Source: Proteiniphilum sp. (lineage in GTDB: Bacteria > Bacteroidota > Bacteroidia > Bacteroidales > Dysgonomonadaceae). Taken from it: 12,743 nt of DNA. Within the stretch, counting starts at the first letter, position 1; the number at the start of each line of letters is the position of its first letter. This document shows, piece by piece, positions 1 through 9,072 of this stretch. The notes below the pieces were generated by a model. That model made no database searches, was not told where the DNA came from, and saw only the letters and a list, made by a program, of their open reading frames with translations. The stretch covers positions 1 through 12,743 of the forward strand of contig JAISZV010000277.1 of the NCBI GenBank assembly GCA_031284475.1. The letters run 5' to 3'. A program made the translations under genes and the position numbers.

Positions 1-240
<240 letters not shown>

Positions 241-317
241 TGATATATCCTCAAAAAATTTTAGAAACGAAGGTTGTGGGAGTTAATAAGAATTGACTAA
301 TTACAAAGATAACCGCG

Positions 318-357
318 GAGCGGGGAAATTCAAAATGACCCGCTCTTTATTTTTTTA
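318..357 (+). terminator. Intrinsic terminator downstream of the transposase remnant
   Basis: A perfect 7-bp stem, GAGCGGG at 318-324 with CCCGCTC at 339-345, has a 14-nt AT-rich loop and is followed directly by TTTATTTTTTT (346-356). This is a typical rho-independent terminator on the + strand. It probably ended transcription of a gene to the left, now decayed or outside the window, and it insulates the glnN promoter region from upstream read-through. Confidence 0.75.
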
Positions 358-618
358 CCGGACAGTAGTGATGAAAAATTATGAAGACGAAACAATATAA
401 TGGAAAAGAGTTGGATGGTGATAAAACTTTCACTCTTATTCCTCCTAAAAGTAGATATTTCATCCTCAAAATAGTTACTTTTGCAATGAATTTACGCCGT
501 TCAATGTGAAATGGAGTTCATATAATCATCATATTTGTGTATTTTTGATACAAAAAGGCTGATAAATCAAACATAAAGTTAAATTTTATCGGAAAATATT
601 ACTTTTTCATCATTTCCA
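358..618. other. AT-rich intergenic region upstream of the glnN promoter
   Basis: No convincing gene is seen here. One short open frame (381-509, 42 codons) lacks recognisable features. Two extra matches to the Bacteroidota -7 element TAnnTTTG occur at 476-483 and 540-547, but neither has a TTTG element at the usual 19-21 nt distance upstream, so they are at best weak or alternative promoters. I see no riboswitch or RNA gene. The stretch may contain regulator sites for nitrogen control, but nothing can be named. Confidence 0.4.
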
Positions 619-649
619 TTTGGATTGTCAAACAAATTGATTATTTTTG
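619..649 (+). promoter_or_regulatory. Predicted Bacteroidota-type promoter for glnN
   Basis: TTTG at 619-622 is followed after 19 nt by TATTTTTG at 642-649. This fits the Bacteroides primary sigma factor consensus (TTTG, 19-21 nt, TAnnTTTG) exactly. Transcription would start near 655-660, giving a leader of about 60 nt before the glnN ATG at 719. This is the best promoter match in the window and the likely main promoter of the nitrogen-assimilation cluster. Confidence 0.65.
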
Positions 650-659
650 CAGCAGATTG

Positions 660-706
660 TTTATCAAATATAGAATCGCGGGTGTAAAAGCCTCCATTTA
701 TCAAAT
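660..706 (+). repeat. 10-bp direct repeat in the glnN leader
   Basis: TTTATCAAAT occurs at 660-669 and again at 697-706, spaced 37 bp start to start. Both copies lie between the predicted transcription start and the glnN ATG. The position suits a tandem operator or a leader RNA element, but in an AT-rich leader a 10-mer can recur by chance, so a role is inference only. Confidence 0.45.
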
Positions 707-718
707 TTTATCTCTATT

Positions 719-2914
719 ATGTCAACATTACGTTTTAAAGCAGTAGAAGAAGCATCGAAGAGAACGCCCTTAGAAGTGACGCCTCCTACAGGAATTCCTT
801 CCGAGTATTACGGTAAATATGTGTTCAACAGAACACAGATGTCGAAGTATCTCTCCAAAGAGACAATGAATATCGTACTCGAAGCAATAGACCAGGGCTC
901 CACCCTGCACCGGGGGATTGCCGACCATGTGGCTGCAGGCATGAAAATGTGGGCCATGGAAATGGGCGCCACCCATTATACGCACTGGTTTCAACCGCTC
1001 ACAGAGGGGACTGCCGAGAAACATGATTCTTTTATAGACTATATAAACGGCCCCGACGGAGGTGTTATCGAAAGATTCTCAGGCAAACTGCTGGCACAGC
1101 AGGAACCTGATGCATCCAGTTTTCCCAGCGGCGGCATCCGCAATACTTTTGAGGCAAGAGGATATACCGCATGGGATCCTTCCTCGCCTGCTTTTATTAT
1201 TGACGATACATTGTGTATTCCCACCGTTTTTATCTCTTACACAGGTGAAGCGCTGGACTACAAGACTCCGTTGCTGAAATCGCTTTCGGCTGTGGACAAG
1301 GCGGCTGTGGATGTTTGTAAACTGTTTTATCCCGATGTAAAAAAGGTCTATTCATACCTTGGATGGGAACAGGAATATTTCCTGGTAGACCAGGCGCTTT
1401 ATGACGTCCGACCCGACCTGATCCTTACAGACCGTACGCTTATGGGACACGAAAGCGCCAAGAACCAGCAATTGGAAGACCACTACTTCGGGGCAATCCC
1501 CCCGCGTGTGGCGTCTTTCATGCGTGAAGTGGAACTTGAAGCCTTTAAATATGGTATCCCGTTAAAAACCCGCCACAATGAGGTAGCGCCCAACCAGTTT
1601 GAACTGGCGCCTATCTACGGCGAGACCAATTTGGCAGTCGATCAGAACCTTCTGATAATGACGCTTATGCACAGGATAGCCACCAAACATCATTTTAAAC
1701 TGCTGCTGCACGAAAAGCCGTTTGCCGGCGTAAACGGATCGGGTAAGCACAATAACTGGTCGTTAGGTACAGATACCGGAATCGGCCTGTTCACTCCCGG
1801 CAAGACCGCCAACGAAAACCTGCTGTTCGTCACCTTCCTGGTGAACACGTTGAAAGCAGTGTATAAACATAACGGGTTGCTGAAAGCCTCCATCATGTCG
1901 GCCAGCAACGCACACCGGCTGGGAGCCAACGAAGCGCCTCCGGCTATTATCTCCATCTTCTTAGGGACACAGATTACGGCCGTGCTCGACAAACTCGAAA
2001 AGAGTTCAAAGGATGATGACATCACCGTGGACGAACTGAAACGGATGAAATTAGGAATAGCCCATATTCCCGAAGTGCTGATCGACAATACCGACAGGAA
2101 CCGCACATCTCCGTTCGCCTTCACAGGCAACCGTTTTGAATACAGGGCAGTAGGCTCGTTGGCCAATTGTTCGTCGGCGATGACCGCGTTAAATTCGGCA
2201 ATGGCCGCCCAGTTGATCGACTTCAAAAAAGAGATCGACGCAAAAATAAAAAAGGGGATGAAGAAAGAGCAGGCTATCTTCGATACGCTCCGCCTCTATA
2301 TCAAGGAGTCCAAAGCCATCCGTTTCAACGGCAACGGCTACAGCGAAGAATGGAAAGAAGAAGCCCAAAAGCGCGGACTCGACTGCGAAACCAGTGTTCC
2401 TCTGATCTACGACAGATATACCTCGAAAAAATCGGTGGAAATGTTCGAAAGTATCGGCGTACTGAACGAAAAGGAACTGCATGCCCGCAACGAAGTGAAA
2501 TGGGAAACCTACACCAAAAAGATCCAGATAGAAGCGCGCGTGTTGGGCGACTTGTGTCTGAACCACATCATCCCGGTTGCCACGGAGTACCAATCCATGT
2601 TGCTGGATAACATCTATAAAATGCACGCCGTTTTCGACAAAGAGAAGGCCAACAAGCTTTCAAAGGAAGATGCTGCGCTCATTGAGGAGATCGCAGACCA
2701 TATATCGGCAATAAAAACGAATGTGGACGATATGGTAGAAGCCCGGAAAGCGGCCAATAAACTGGAAGACGCCCGCGAAAAAGCAGTAGCCTACCACGAC
2801 AAGGTGGAAGTCTATTTCAACGTGATCCGCTATCATGTAGACAAACTGGAACTGATCGTGGATAACCAGATGTGGACACTGCCGAAATATAGAGAACTAT
2901 TATTCATAAGTTAA
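719..2914 (+). CDS. glnN: Glutamine synthetase type III (GlnN)
   Basis: ATP-dependent cytoplasmic enzyme that condenses ammonia with glutamate to make glutamine, the entry step of ammonia assimilation. The 731-residue length is typical of type III enzymes (about 730) and far longer than type I (about 470). Conserved blocks are visible in order: GWEQEYF with Glu217 and Glu219 at the metal site, GHE at 243-245, HNEVAPNQFE at 286-295, NGSGKHNNW at 339-347 and NRTSPFAFTGNRFEYR at 461-476. The C-terminal part (about 600-720) is rich in Lys, Glu and Ala and probably helical, as in the family. No tyrosine adenylylation site of the type I-beta kind is evident, as expected for this class. The ATG follows a good promoter; no Shine-Dalgarno is seen, normal for the phylum. 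It is the first gene of the nitrogen cluster and is followed by a terminator 37 nt after its stop. Confidence 0.97.
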   Translation: MSTLRFKAVEEASKRTPLEVTPPTGIPSEYYGKYVFNRTQMSKYLSKETMNIVLEAIDQGSTLHRGIADHVAAGMKMWAMEMGATHYTHWFQPLTEGTAEKHDSFIDYINGPDGGVIERFSGKLLAQQEPDASSFPSGGIRNTFEARGYTAWDPSSPAFIIDDTLCIPTVFISYTGEALDYKTPLLKSLSAVDKAAVDVCKLFYPDVKKVYSYLGWEQEYFLVDQALYDVRPDLILTDRTLMGHESAKNQQLEDHYFGAIPPRVASFMREVELEAFKYGIPLKTRHNEVAPNQFELAPIYGETNLAVDQNLLIMTLMHRIATKHHFKLLLHEKPFAGVNGSGKHNNWSLGTDTGIGLFTPGKTANENLLFVTFLVNTLKAVYKHNGLLKASIMSASNAHRLGANEAPPAIISIFLGTQITAVLDKLEKSSKDDDITVDELKRMKLGIAHIPEVLIDNTDRNRTSPFAFTGNRFEYRAVGSLANCSSAMTALNSAMAAQLIDFKKEIDAKIKKGMKKEQAIFDTLRLYIKESKAIRFNGNGYSEEWKEEAQKRGLDCETSVPLIYDRYTSKKSVEMFESIGVLNEKELHARNEVKWETYTKKIQIEARVLGDLCLNHIIPVATEYQSMLLDNIYKMHAVFDKEKANKLSKEDAALIEEIADHISAIKTNVDDMVEARKAANKLEDAREKAVAYHDKVEVYFNVIRYHVDKLELIVDNQMWTLPKYRELLFIS

Positions 2915-2951
2915 GCCTCACAACTTCAAATGTAATTTTCACATTTATTTG

Positions 2952-2984
2952 AATAGCAGGTAAGTGATTATCTGCTATTTTTTT
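2952..2984 (+). terminator. Strong intrinsic terminator or attenuator between glnN and gltB
   Basis: The arms at 2952-2963 and 2968-2979 pair over 12 bp, with one G-U pair, closing a GTGA loop (2964-2967) that fits the stable GNRA class. The stem runs straight into seven T residues (2978-2984). Only 23 nt remain before the gltB ATG. No TAnnTTTG element at correct spacing to a TTTG lies in the 93-nt gap; the nearest TTTG (2948-2951) would give a spacer of about 26 nt to a poor -7. The simplest reading is a terminator that most glnN transcripts obey, with some read-through into gltB-gltD-asnB. A separate promoter inside the glnN 3' end cannot be excluded. Confidence 0.8.
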
Positions 2985-3007
2985 GCTGAAAACTAAAACG
3001 ACAGAAA

Positions 3008-6000
3008 ATGAGACAAGAAAATATTTTCCGGGATCTCCGACAATTCGAAAAAGAGTCGCTCTATTCATTCCAGAACGAGCATGACGCCTGCGGCGTCGGC
3101 CTGGCAATGACATTAACGGGGGAAAAATCTCACGACATTGTGGAGAAAGGGTTGCAAGTGCTGGAGAATATGGTGCACCGGGGCGCCGAAAGCGCTGATA
3201 ACATCACCGGCGACGGTGCGGGGATATTAGTACAGATCCCGCATGAATTTATTCTTTTGCAGGGGATTGCCGTCCCTCCGGAAGGGAGGTACGGTACCGG
3301 GCTCGTATTCCTGCCGCGGGAAGAGGAGAAGAGAGAATATTGCCTTTCACTCATCAAAGAGAAATCCTGTGAGGAAGATCTTTCACTCTTTTTTATCCGT
3401 GATGTGCCGGTCAACAGCGATTGTCTGGGAGAGATCGCCCTTGCCAGCGAACCGGTGATCAAACAACTGTTCATTACCGGCCATTTTCCTCCCGGTGAAC
3501 TGGAGAGAAAACTCTATATCCTGAGAAAGAGGGTGGAAAAAGCCGTCTATGCCTCGGCGATAGCGGAAGAGCGAAGTTTTTATATAGTAAGCCTTTCCAC
3601 CCGGCAGATGATCTATAAAGGAATGTTGTCGTCAATGCAGCTCCGCCAATACTTCCCTGACCTCATCAACCCCAATTTCACGAGCCGGGTCGCGCTGGTA
3701 CATTCCCGGTTCAGCACCAATACATTACCCACCTGGGACTTAGCCCAACCGTTCCGGATGCTGGCGCACAACGGCGAGATCAACACTATCCGCGGCAACC
3801 GGCAATGGATGCAAAGCCGTGAGAGCGTATTGCAGTCGGACCTGTTCGCCGATATGGAAGAACTTTATCCGGTAGTCCAACCCAATATGAGCGATAGCGC
3901 TTCCATCGACAACGTGCTGGAATTTCTGGTGATGTCGGGCAAATCGCTCCCGCACGCTATGGCAATGCTTGTCCCCGAAAGTTTCAATCAGAAAAATCCC
4001 ATCCCCGACGGGGTGAAAGCATTCTACGAATACCACAGTATGCTGATGGAACCTTGGGACGGCCCCGCCACTCTTATCTTCAGCGATGGACGTTACGCGG
4101 GCGGGATGCTCGACCGCAACGGATTGCGGCCGGCTCGATACACCATTACCCACAGCGGTATCATGATTATGGCCTCTGAGACGGGCACCCTTGTTTTCGA
4201 GGCGTCGGATATCAAAGAAATGGGCCGGCTGAAACCGGGAAAGATGATGATAATTGATACGCTGACCGGCGTTATTTATTCCGACAGCGAATTGAAAGAA
4301 ACTCTGGCAAACGCCTTTCCTTACCGTGAATGGCTAAACAGGAATTGCCTTAAACTGGATGATATATCTTCGGGGCGAAGCGTGAATAACGATGTAGGGA
4401 ACTACGAAACCCTTCTGAAAGCATTCGGATACTCTGTGGAAGACCTCAACATACTCATCAAGCCCATGGCTTTGGAAGGGAAAGAACCTGTTTCGTCGAT
4501 GGGTAACGATGTAACGTTGGCGGCATTGTCCGACAAGCCGCAACGCTTGTTCAACTATTTCCGGCAACAGTTCGCACAGGTGACTAATCCCCCCATTGAT
4601 CCCATCCGGGAAGAACTGGTGATGTCGCTGACCGGCTATCTGGGCGCCGTACACCAGAATCTCCTCAAAGAGATACCGGCGCTGTCGGGCATCGTGAAAT
4701 TGCGCAGCCCAATCCTCACCAACACCCAGTTCGATATTCTGCTGAACCTGCGGTACAAGGGATTTTCCTCCGCCATAATCCCTATGCTGTTCGATCCCCA
4801 AAGCGGCGCCGAAGGTATGCGGAAAGCGCTAGAACAGATGTGCCTCTCCGTTGAAAAAGCAATCGACGAAGGCAAAAACTACATCGTATTGAGCGACAGA
4901 GGCGTGGATGCGGATCATGCTCCCATTCCTTCACTGCTCGCCACATCCGCCGTACACCACTACCTGGTGGAAAAACGCAAAAGGATGCAGATTGATATTG
5001 TGGTAGAGAGCGCCGAACCGCGCGAAGTGATGCATTTCGCCCTGTTGTTCGGTTTTGGCGCCAACGCAATCAATCCCTACATGGTCTTTGCTATCCTCGC
5101 TGAGAAGATAAAAGCGGGCGAGATCGCGCTTGATCTCGCTACGGCAAAGAAAAATTATATCAAATCAGTCAACAAAGGACTACTGAAAGTGCTTTCCAAA
5201 ATGGGTAATTCCACCCTGCGGAGTTATCGCGGCGCGCACATCTTTGAAGCGATTGGCATTTCATCCTCTCTGCTGGACAGCTACTTTAAAGGAACCTCGT
5301 CAAAGATCGAAGGAATAGACATGGAAGATGTGGCCCGGGAGGTACTACGCCCGTTCTCCGAAGCGTTCTATAATGACGACAGCGAACCGTTCCATCTCCA
5401 AAACCCTGGGAATTATGCTTATAGGAACGACGGATCGTATCATGCATGGAACCCGGAAACCATCTCCCGGCTACAGATAGCCACCCGGACGGGAAATTAC
5501 GCGACGTTCAAGGAATATACCGCGTTGGTAAACAATAAAGAGAAACCTGCCTTTATCCGCGATCTGCTCGATTATGCACGCAACCCAATCGATATATCCG
5601 AAGTGGAACCCGTAGAGAGCGTCATGAAACGGTTCTGCACCGGCGCCATGTCTTACGGTTCCATCAGCAAAGAAGCGCATGAGGCCATGGCCATGGCGAT
5701 GAACATCATCGGCGGACGCAGCAATACCGGTGAAGGAGGCGAAGATCCCGAACGGTTTCACCCGCAAGCCGACGGATTGTCGCGCCGAAGCGCTATTAAG
5801 CAGATCGCTTCCGGCCGGTTCGGAGTTACCACGGAATACCTCGTGAATGCCGATGAGCTACAGATCAAGATCGCCCAGGGAGCAAAACCGGGTGAAGGGG
5901 GGCAGTTGCCCGGTTTCAAAGTCGATGACATCATTGCCCGGACACGGCACTCCATTCCCGGCATCACCTTGATCTCTCCCCCGCCCCATCACGACATCTA

Positions 6001-7540
6001 CTCCATTGAAGACCTGGCGCAACTTATCTTCGACCTCAAAAATGTGAACCCGAACGCCAAGATCAGTGTGAAATTAGTATCGGAAAGCGGCGTCGGCACA
6101 ATCGCTGCCGGTGTGGCAAACGCTAAAGCCGACTTGATCGTGATCAGCGGTGCGGAAGGAGGCACCGGTGCAAGCCCTGCAAGTTCCATTAAACATGCGG
6201 GACTTCCGTTAGAGATTGGCCTGGCGGAAACGCAACAAACACTGGTGACGAATAACTTACGGGGAGTAGTAACCTTGCAGGCCGACGGACAACTGAAAAC
6301 CGGACGCGACATTGTGACGGCTGCACTGCTCGGCGCAGAAGAGTTTGGCTTTGCCACCAGCGCGCTGATCGTACTGGGATGCGTGATGATGCGCAAATGC
6401 CATCTCAACACCTGCCCGGTGGGAGTCGCCACGCAAAACGAAGAACTGCGGAAACGCTTCGCAGGACGACATGAATACCTTGTCAATTTCTTCCGTTTTC
6501 TGGCGCAGGATACGCGCGAACAACTGGCGGAAATGGGATTCAGGTCGCTCGATGAAGTGATAGGCAGGGCCGACCTGCTGGAACGCAAGCATTTTCCGGA
6601 ATTGCCTAAGACCGAAAAGATCGACCTGTCAAGGATCATCTACTTTCCGAAAGAGGCAAACCGCCACGCTATCAGGAGAACAACTGCCCAGCATCATAAA
6701 ATTGATGACGTATTGGATCGTATGCTTATCTCGGAAGCACTTCCGGCTATCGAACACCAACAGTCGGTCGGTATCAAGGCGGCAATAAAAAACACCGACA
6801 GGGCAGTCGGCGCCATGCTGTCGGGCGCTATTGCCGGGCGGTACGGACAAAAAGGGCTGCCGGAACACACCATCTCGGCCTATTTTGAAGGGTCGGCCGG
6901 GCAAAGTTTCGGCGCATTTCTTGCAGGCGGCGTCACCTTTTATCTTCATGGCGACTGTAACGATTACTTAGGCAAAGGATTGTCGGGTGGACGCATCATC
7001 GTTGCGCCGGCCAAAGGCAGCAATTTCAAACCGGAAGAGAATATCATCTGCGGTAATACATCGCTCTATGGGGCCACTTCGGGCGAAGTGTTTATCGGCG
7101 GTATCGCCGGCGAACGCTTCTGTGTAAGAAATTCAGGTGCGACCGCCGTAGTGGAAGGCGCCGGGGATCATTGCTGCGAATATATGACCGGTGGTTGTAC
7201 GGTAGTGCTGGGCAATACCGGGAGGAACTTTGCAGCCGGAATGAGCGGCGGCGTTGCCTATGTGCTGGATGAAAAGGGCAATTTCGATTTTTATTGCAAT
7301 ATGGAAATGGTGGAATTGACGCTGCTCGAAGAGATGTCCGACGTCAGGGAATTGAAAAACCTGATCTCCAGGCACAGTCAATATACCAATAGCAGAATAG
7401 CCAAGCATATCCTCGACAATTGGGAATTTTACACAAGTAAATTCATCAAGGTGATACCTATTGAATACAAAAAAGTGCTGCAAGAAAAGAAAATGGCGGC
7501 ATTGAACCAAAAAATCGCCGTGGTGGAAAGAGATTACTAA
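3008..7540 (+). CDS. gltB: Glutamate synthase (GOGAT) large subunit, GltB
   Basis: Large (alpha) subunit of the glutamate synthase. It hydrolyses glutamine, channels the ammonia to 2-oxoglutarate and forms glutamate using electrons passed on by GltD. At 1510 residues it has the usual length. The N-terminal class II amidotransferase domain begins at Cys28 (DACGVG); the first 27 residues are probably a propeptide removed to expose that cysteine as the nucleophile. A central linker domain (about 450-750) is followed by the FMN-binding synthase domain (about 800-1200) with GAMSYGS near 880, NTGEGGEDPERF near 906, KPGEGGQLPG at 960-969 and GAEGGTG at 1048-1054. Cys1125, Cys1131 and Cys1136 (C-x5-C-x4-C, then PVGVATQ) ligate the 3Fe-4S cluster. 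The C-terminal glycine-rich beta-helix (GXGXG) domain follows to about 1480. All key residues are present. gltD starts 13 nt downstream, so the two subunits are surely co-expressed. Confidence 0.98.
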   Translation: MRQENIFRDLRQFEKESLYSFQNEHDACGVGLAMTLTGEKSHDIVEKGLQVLENMVHRGAESADNITGDGAGILVQIPHEFILLQGIAVPPEGRYGTGLVFLPREEEKREYCLSLIKEKSCEEDLSLFFIRDVPVNSDCLGEIALASEPVIKQLFITGHFPPGELERKLYILRKRVEKAVYASAIAEERSFYIVSLSTRQMIYKGMLSSMQLRQYFPDLINPNFTSRVALVHSRFSTNTLPTWDLAQPFRMLAHNGEINTIRGNRQWMQSRESVLQSDLFADMEELYPVVQPNMSDSASIDNVLEFLVMSGKSLPHAMAMLVPESFNQKNPIPDGVKAFYEYHSMLMEPWDGPATLIFSDGRYAGGMLDRNGLRPARYTITHSGIMIMASETGTLVFEASDIKEMGRLKPGKMMIIDTLTGVIYSDSELKETLANAFPYREWLNRNCLKLDDISSGRSVNNDVGNYETLLKAFGYSVEDLNILIKPMALEGKEPVSSMGNDVTLAALSDKPQRLFNYFRQQFAQVTNPPIDPIREELVMSLTGYLGAVHQNLLKEIPALSGIVKLRSPILTNTQFDILLNLRYKGFSSAIIPMLFDPQSGAEGMRKALEQMCLSVEKAIDEGKNYIVLSDRGVDADHAPIPSLLATSAVHHYLVEKRKRMQIDIVVESAEPREVMHFALLFGFGANAINPYMVFAILAEKIKAGEIALDLATAKKNYIKSVNKGLLKVLSKMGNSTLRSYRGAHIFEAIGISSSLLDSYFKGTSSKIEGIDMEDVAREVLRPFSEAFYNDDSEPFHLQNPGNYAYRNDGSYHAWNPETISRLQIATRTGNYATFKEYTALVNNKEKPAFIRDLLDYARNPIDISEVEPVESVMKRFCTGAMSYGSISKEAHEAMAMAMNIIGGRSNTGEGGEDPERFHPQADGLSRRSAIKQIASGRFGVTTEYLVNADELQIKIAQGAKPGEGGQLPGFKVDDIIARTRHSIPGITLISPPPHHDIYSIEDLAQLIFDLKNVNPNAKISVKLVSESGVGTIAAGVANAKADLIVISGAEGGTGASPASSIKHAGLPLEIGLAETQQTLVTNNLRGVVTLQADGQLKTGRDIVTAALLGAEEFGFATSALIVLGCVMMRKCHLNTCPVGVATQNEELRKRFAGRHEYLVNFFRFLAQDTREQLAEMGFRSLDEVIGRADLLERKHFPELPKTEKIDLSRIIYFPKEANRHAIRRTTAQHHKIDDVLDRMLISEALPAIEHQQSVGIKAAIKNTDRAVGAMLSGAIAGRYGQKGLPEHTISAYFEGSAGQSFGAFLAGGVTFYLHGDCNDYLGKGLSGGRIIVAPAKGSNFKPEENIICGNTSLYGATSGEVFIGGIAGERFCVRNSGATAVVEGAGDHCCEYMTGGCTVVLGNTGRNFAAGMSGGVAYVLDEKGNFDFYCNMEMVELTLLEEMSDVRELKNLISRHSQYTNSRIAKHILDNWEFYTSKFIKVIPIEYKKVLQEKKMAALNQKIAVVERDY

Positions 7541-7553
7541 AACCGACAATATT

Positions 7554-9068
7554 ATGGGAAATCCAAAAGCATTTATGACGATACCCAGGAAAGAGGCCGG
7601 CTATCGTCCCGTAAGCGACAGAATATATGATTACAGTGAGGTAGAACAAACTCTCAACAGGGAAGACCGCAAATTGCAGGCGTCCCGGTGCATGGACTGC
7701 GGCATCCCTTTCTGCCACTGGTCTTGCCCCCTGGGGAACAAAATGCCCGAATGGCAGGATTATATATACAAAGGCGAATGGAAAAAAGGAGTGGATATAT
7801 TGCAGGAGACCAATAACTTCCCGGAATTTACCGGTCGGGTTTGTCCCGCTCTCTGCGAGAAATCGTGCGTACTTGCACTTCACGAAGCGCCGGTGACCAT
7901 CAGGGAGAATGAGGCGGCCGTAACTGAAGTGGCGTTCAGGGAAGGCATGATAAAAGCCCATCCGCCAAAACGGAGAACAGGCAAAAAAGTAGCCGTCATC
8001 GGATCGGGGCCGGCAGGATTGGCGGTAGCCCAACAGTTGAACCGGAAAGGGCACTTTGTCACTGTCTTCGAGAAAGATCACAGTCCGGGCGGATTGCTCA
8101 GGTACGGCATCCCGAACTTCAAGCTGGCCAAACAGGTCATCGACCGCCGGCTGGCGCTCCTTATCGAAGAGGGCATTGAATTCAGAACCAATACGGAAGC
8201 AGGAAAACAGATCTCCGGAGCGGAGATCATGGGTAGGTACGATGCAGTCTGTCTGGCCGTGGGCGCAGGTAAACCACGAAATATCACATCAGAGGGCCGC
8301 GACCTGAAAGGGATCCACTTTGCCATGGATTTCCTCTCACAACAGATACGCGTCCTTCAGAAAGAGGAACCCGATACTGCCGAAATAATATCGGCAAAAG
8401 GGAAGCATGTATTGGTGATCGGTGGAGGTGATACCGGTTCCGACTGTGTAGGCACGTCGATAAGGCAGGGAGCCTTAAGCGTAACCCAGATCGAAATCAT
8501 GCCCAAGCCGCCCGCAGGTCATAACCCCGCTACCCCATGGCCAAGCCCCTACCCGCAGGTACTGAAAACCTCTTCATCGCACGAGGAGGGTTGCAAACGT
8601 CGCTGGCAACTGAATACGCTGATGTTCCGCGGAGAAAAGGGGCAAGTGAAAGAGGCGCTGGTAGAAGAAGTGAACTGGGAAAAAGACGGGAACGGCCGCT
8701 TCAATATGGCGCCTACAGGCAAGAAAGAGGTACTAAAAGCAGACCTTGTACTGCTGGCGCTTGGTTTCGTCCATCCCGTACAGGAGGGTTTATTGAATGA
8801 ATTAGGCGTCAATTACGACGTCCGGGGAAATGTGGCAGTCGACAACAGACATCACAGTTCCGTTTCCAGAATTTTCGCCACCGGAGATGCGATGATGGGC
8901 GCCAGCCTTGTGGTAAAAGCCATCGCATCAGGGAGAAAAACTGCGGAGAATATTCATCAGATACTTATGCAACAAGAAAACGCGGCGTTTTCAGTACCAT
9001 CCCTTACGCCGCTTGCCGGGCTTCGGTTACCGGTAACGTCATTCAATCAATCACAAAAAAACAAGTAA
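7554..9068 (+). CDS. gltD: Glutamate synthase small subunit, GltD
   Basis: Small (beta) subunit that oxidises NAD(P)H on FAD and feeds electrons through iron-sulfur clusters to the GltB flavin. The N-terminal domain holds two cysteine groups, Cys46, Cys49, Cys54, Cys58 and Cys97, Cys101, Cys105, which fit the paired 4Fe-4S clusters of the family. An FAD Rossmann motif GSGPAG lies at 150-155 after a KKVAVI strand. The NAD(P)H site has GGGDTG at 290-295. A typical second FAD contact, IFATGDAMMGASLVVKAI, is near the C-terminus. Length 504 is slightly above the usual 470-490, from a short unconserved tail after residue 475. NADPH rather than NADH is assumed from bacterial GOGAT and not proven here. 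Its ATG follows the gltB stop by 13 nt and asnB begins 4 nt after its own stop, so it sits mid-operon. Confidence 0.97.
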   Translation: MGNPKAFMTIPRKEAGYRPVSDRIYDYSEVEQTLNREDRKLQASRCMDCGIPFCHWSCPLGNKMPEWQDYIYKGEWKKGVDILQETNNFPEFTGRVCPALCEKSCVLALHEAPVTIRENEAAVTEVAFREGMIKAHPPKRRTGKKVAVIGSGPAGLAVAQQLNRKGHFVTVFEKDHSPGGLLRYGIPNFKLAKQVIDRRLALLIEEGIEFRTNTEAGKQISGAEIMGRYDAVCLAVGAGKPRNITSEGRDLKGIHFAMDFLSQQIRVLQKEEPDTAEIISAKGKHVLVIGGGDTGSDCVGTSIRQGALSVTQIEIMPKPPAGHNPATPWPSPYPQVLKTSSSHEEGCKRRWQLNTLMFRGEKGQVKEALVEEVNWEKDGNGRFNMAPTGKKEVLKADLVLLALGFVHPVQEGLLNELGVNYDVRGNVAVDNRHHSSVSRIFATGDAMMGASLVVKAIASGRKTAENIHQILMQQENAAFSVPSLTPLAGLRLPVTSFNQSQKNK

Positions 9069-9072
9069 CAAT

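Noticed and set aside
381..509. 42-codon open frame in the gap before glnN
   Set aside because: It follows a terminator without a clear promoter, resembles no family I recognise and is short enough to arise by chance in AT-rich DNA. It remains possible but is not supported.
540..547. Second TAnnTTTG match upstream of glnN as an additional promoter
   Set aside because: No TTTG or close variant lies 19-21 nt upstream, and the 619-649 pair is a full match, so an extra promoter is not called.
5998..6639. 213-codon minus-strand open frame inside gltB
   Set aside because: It lies opposite the FMN and 3Fe-4S region of GltB, which is clearly the coding strand; the antisense peptide is Ser/Pro/Ala rich without motifs.
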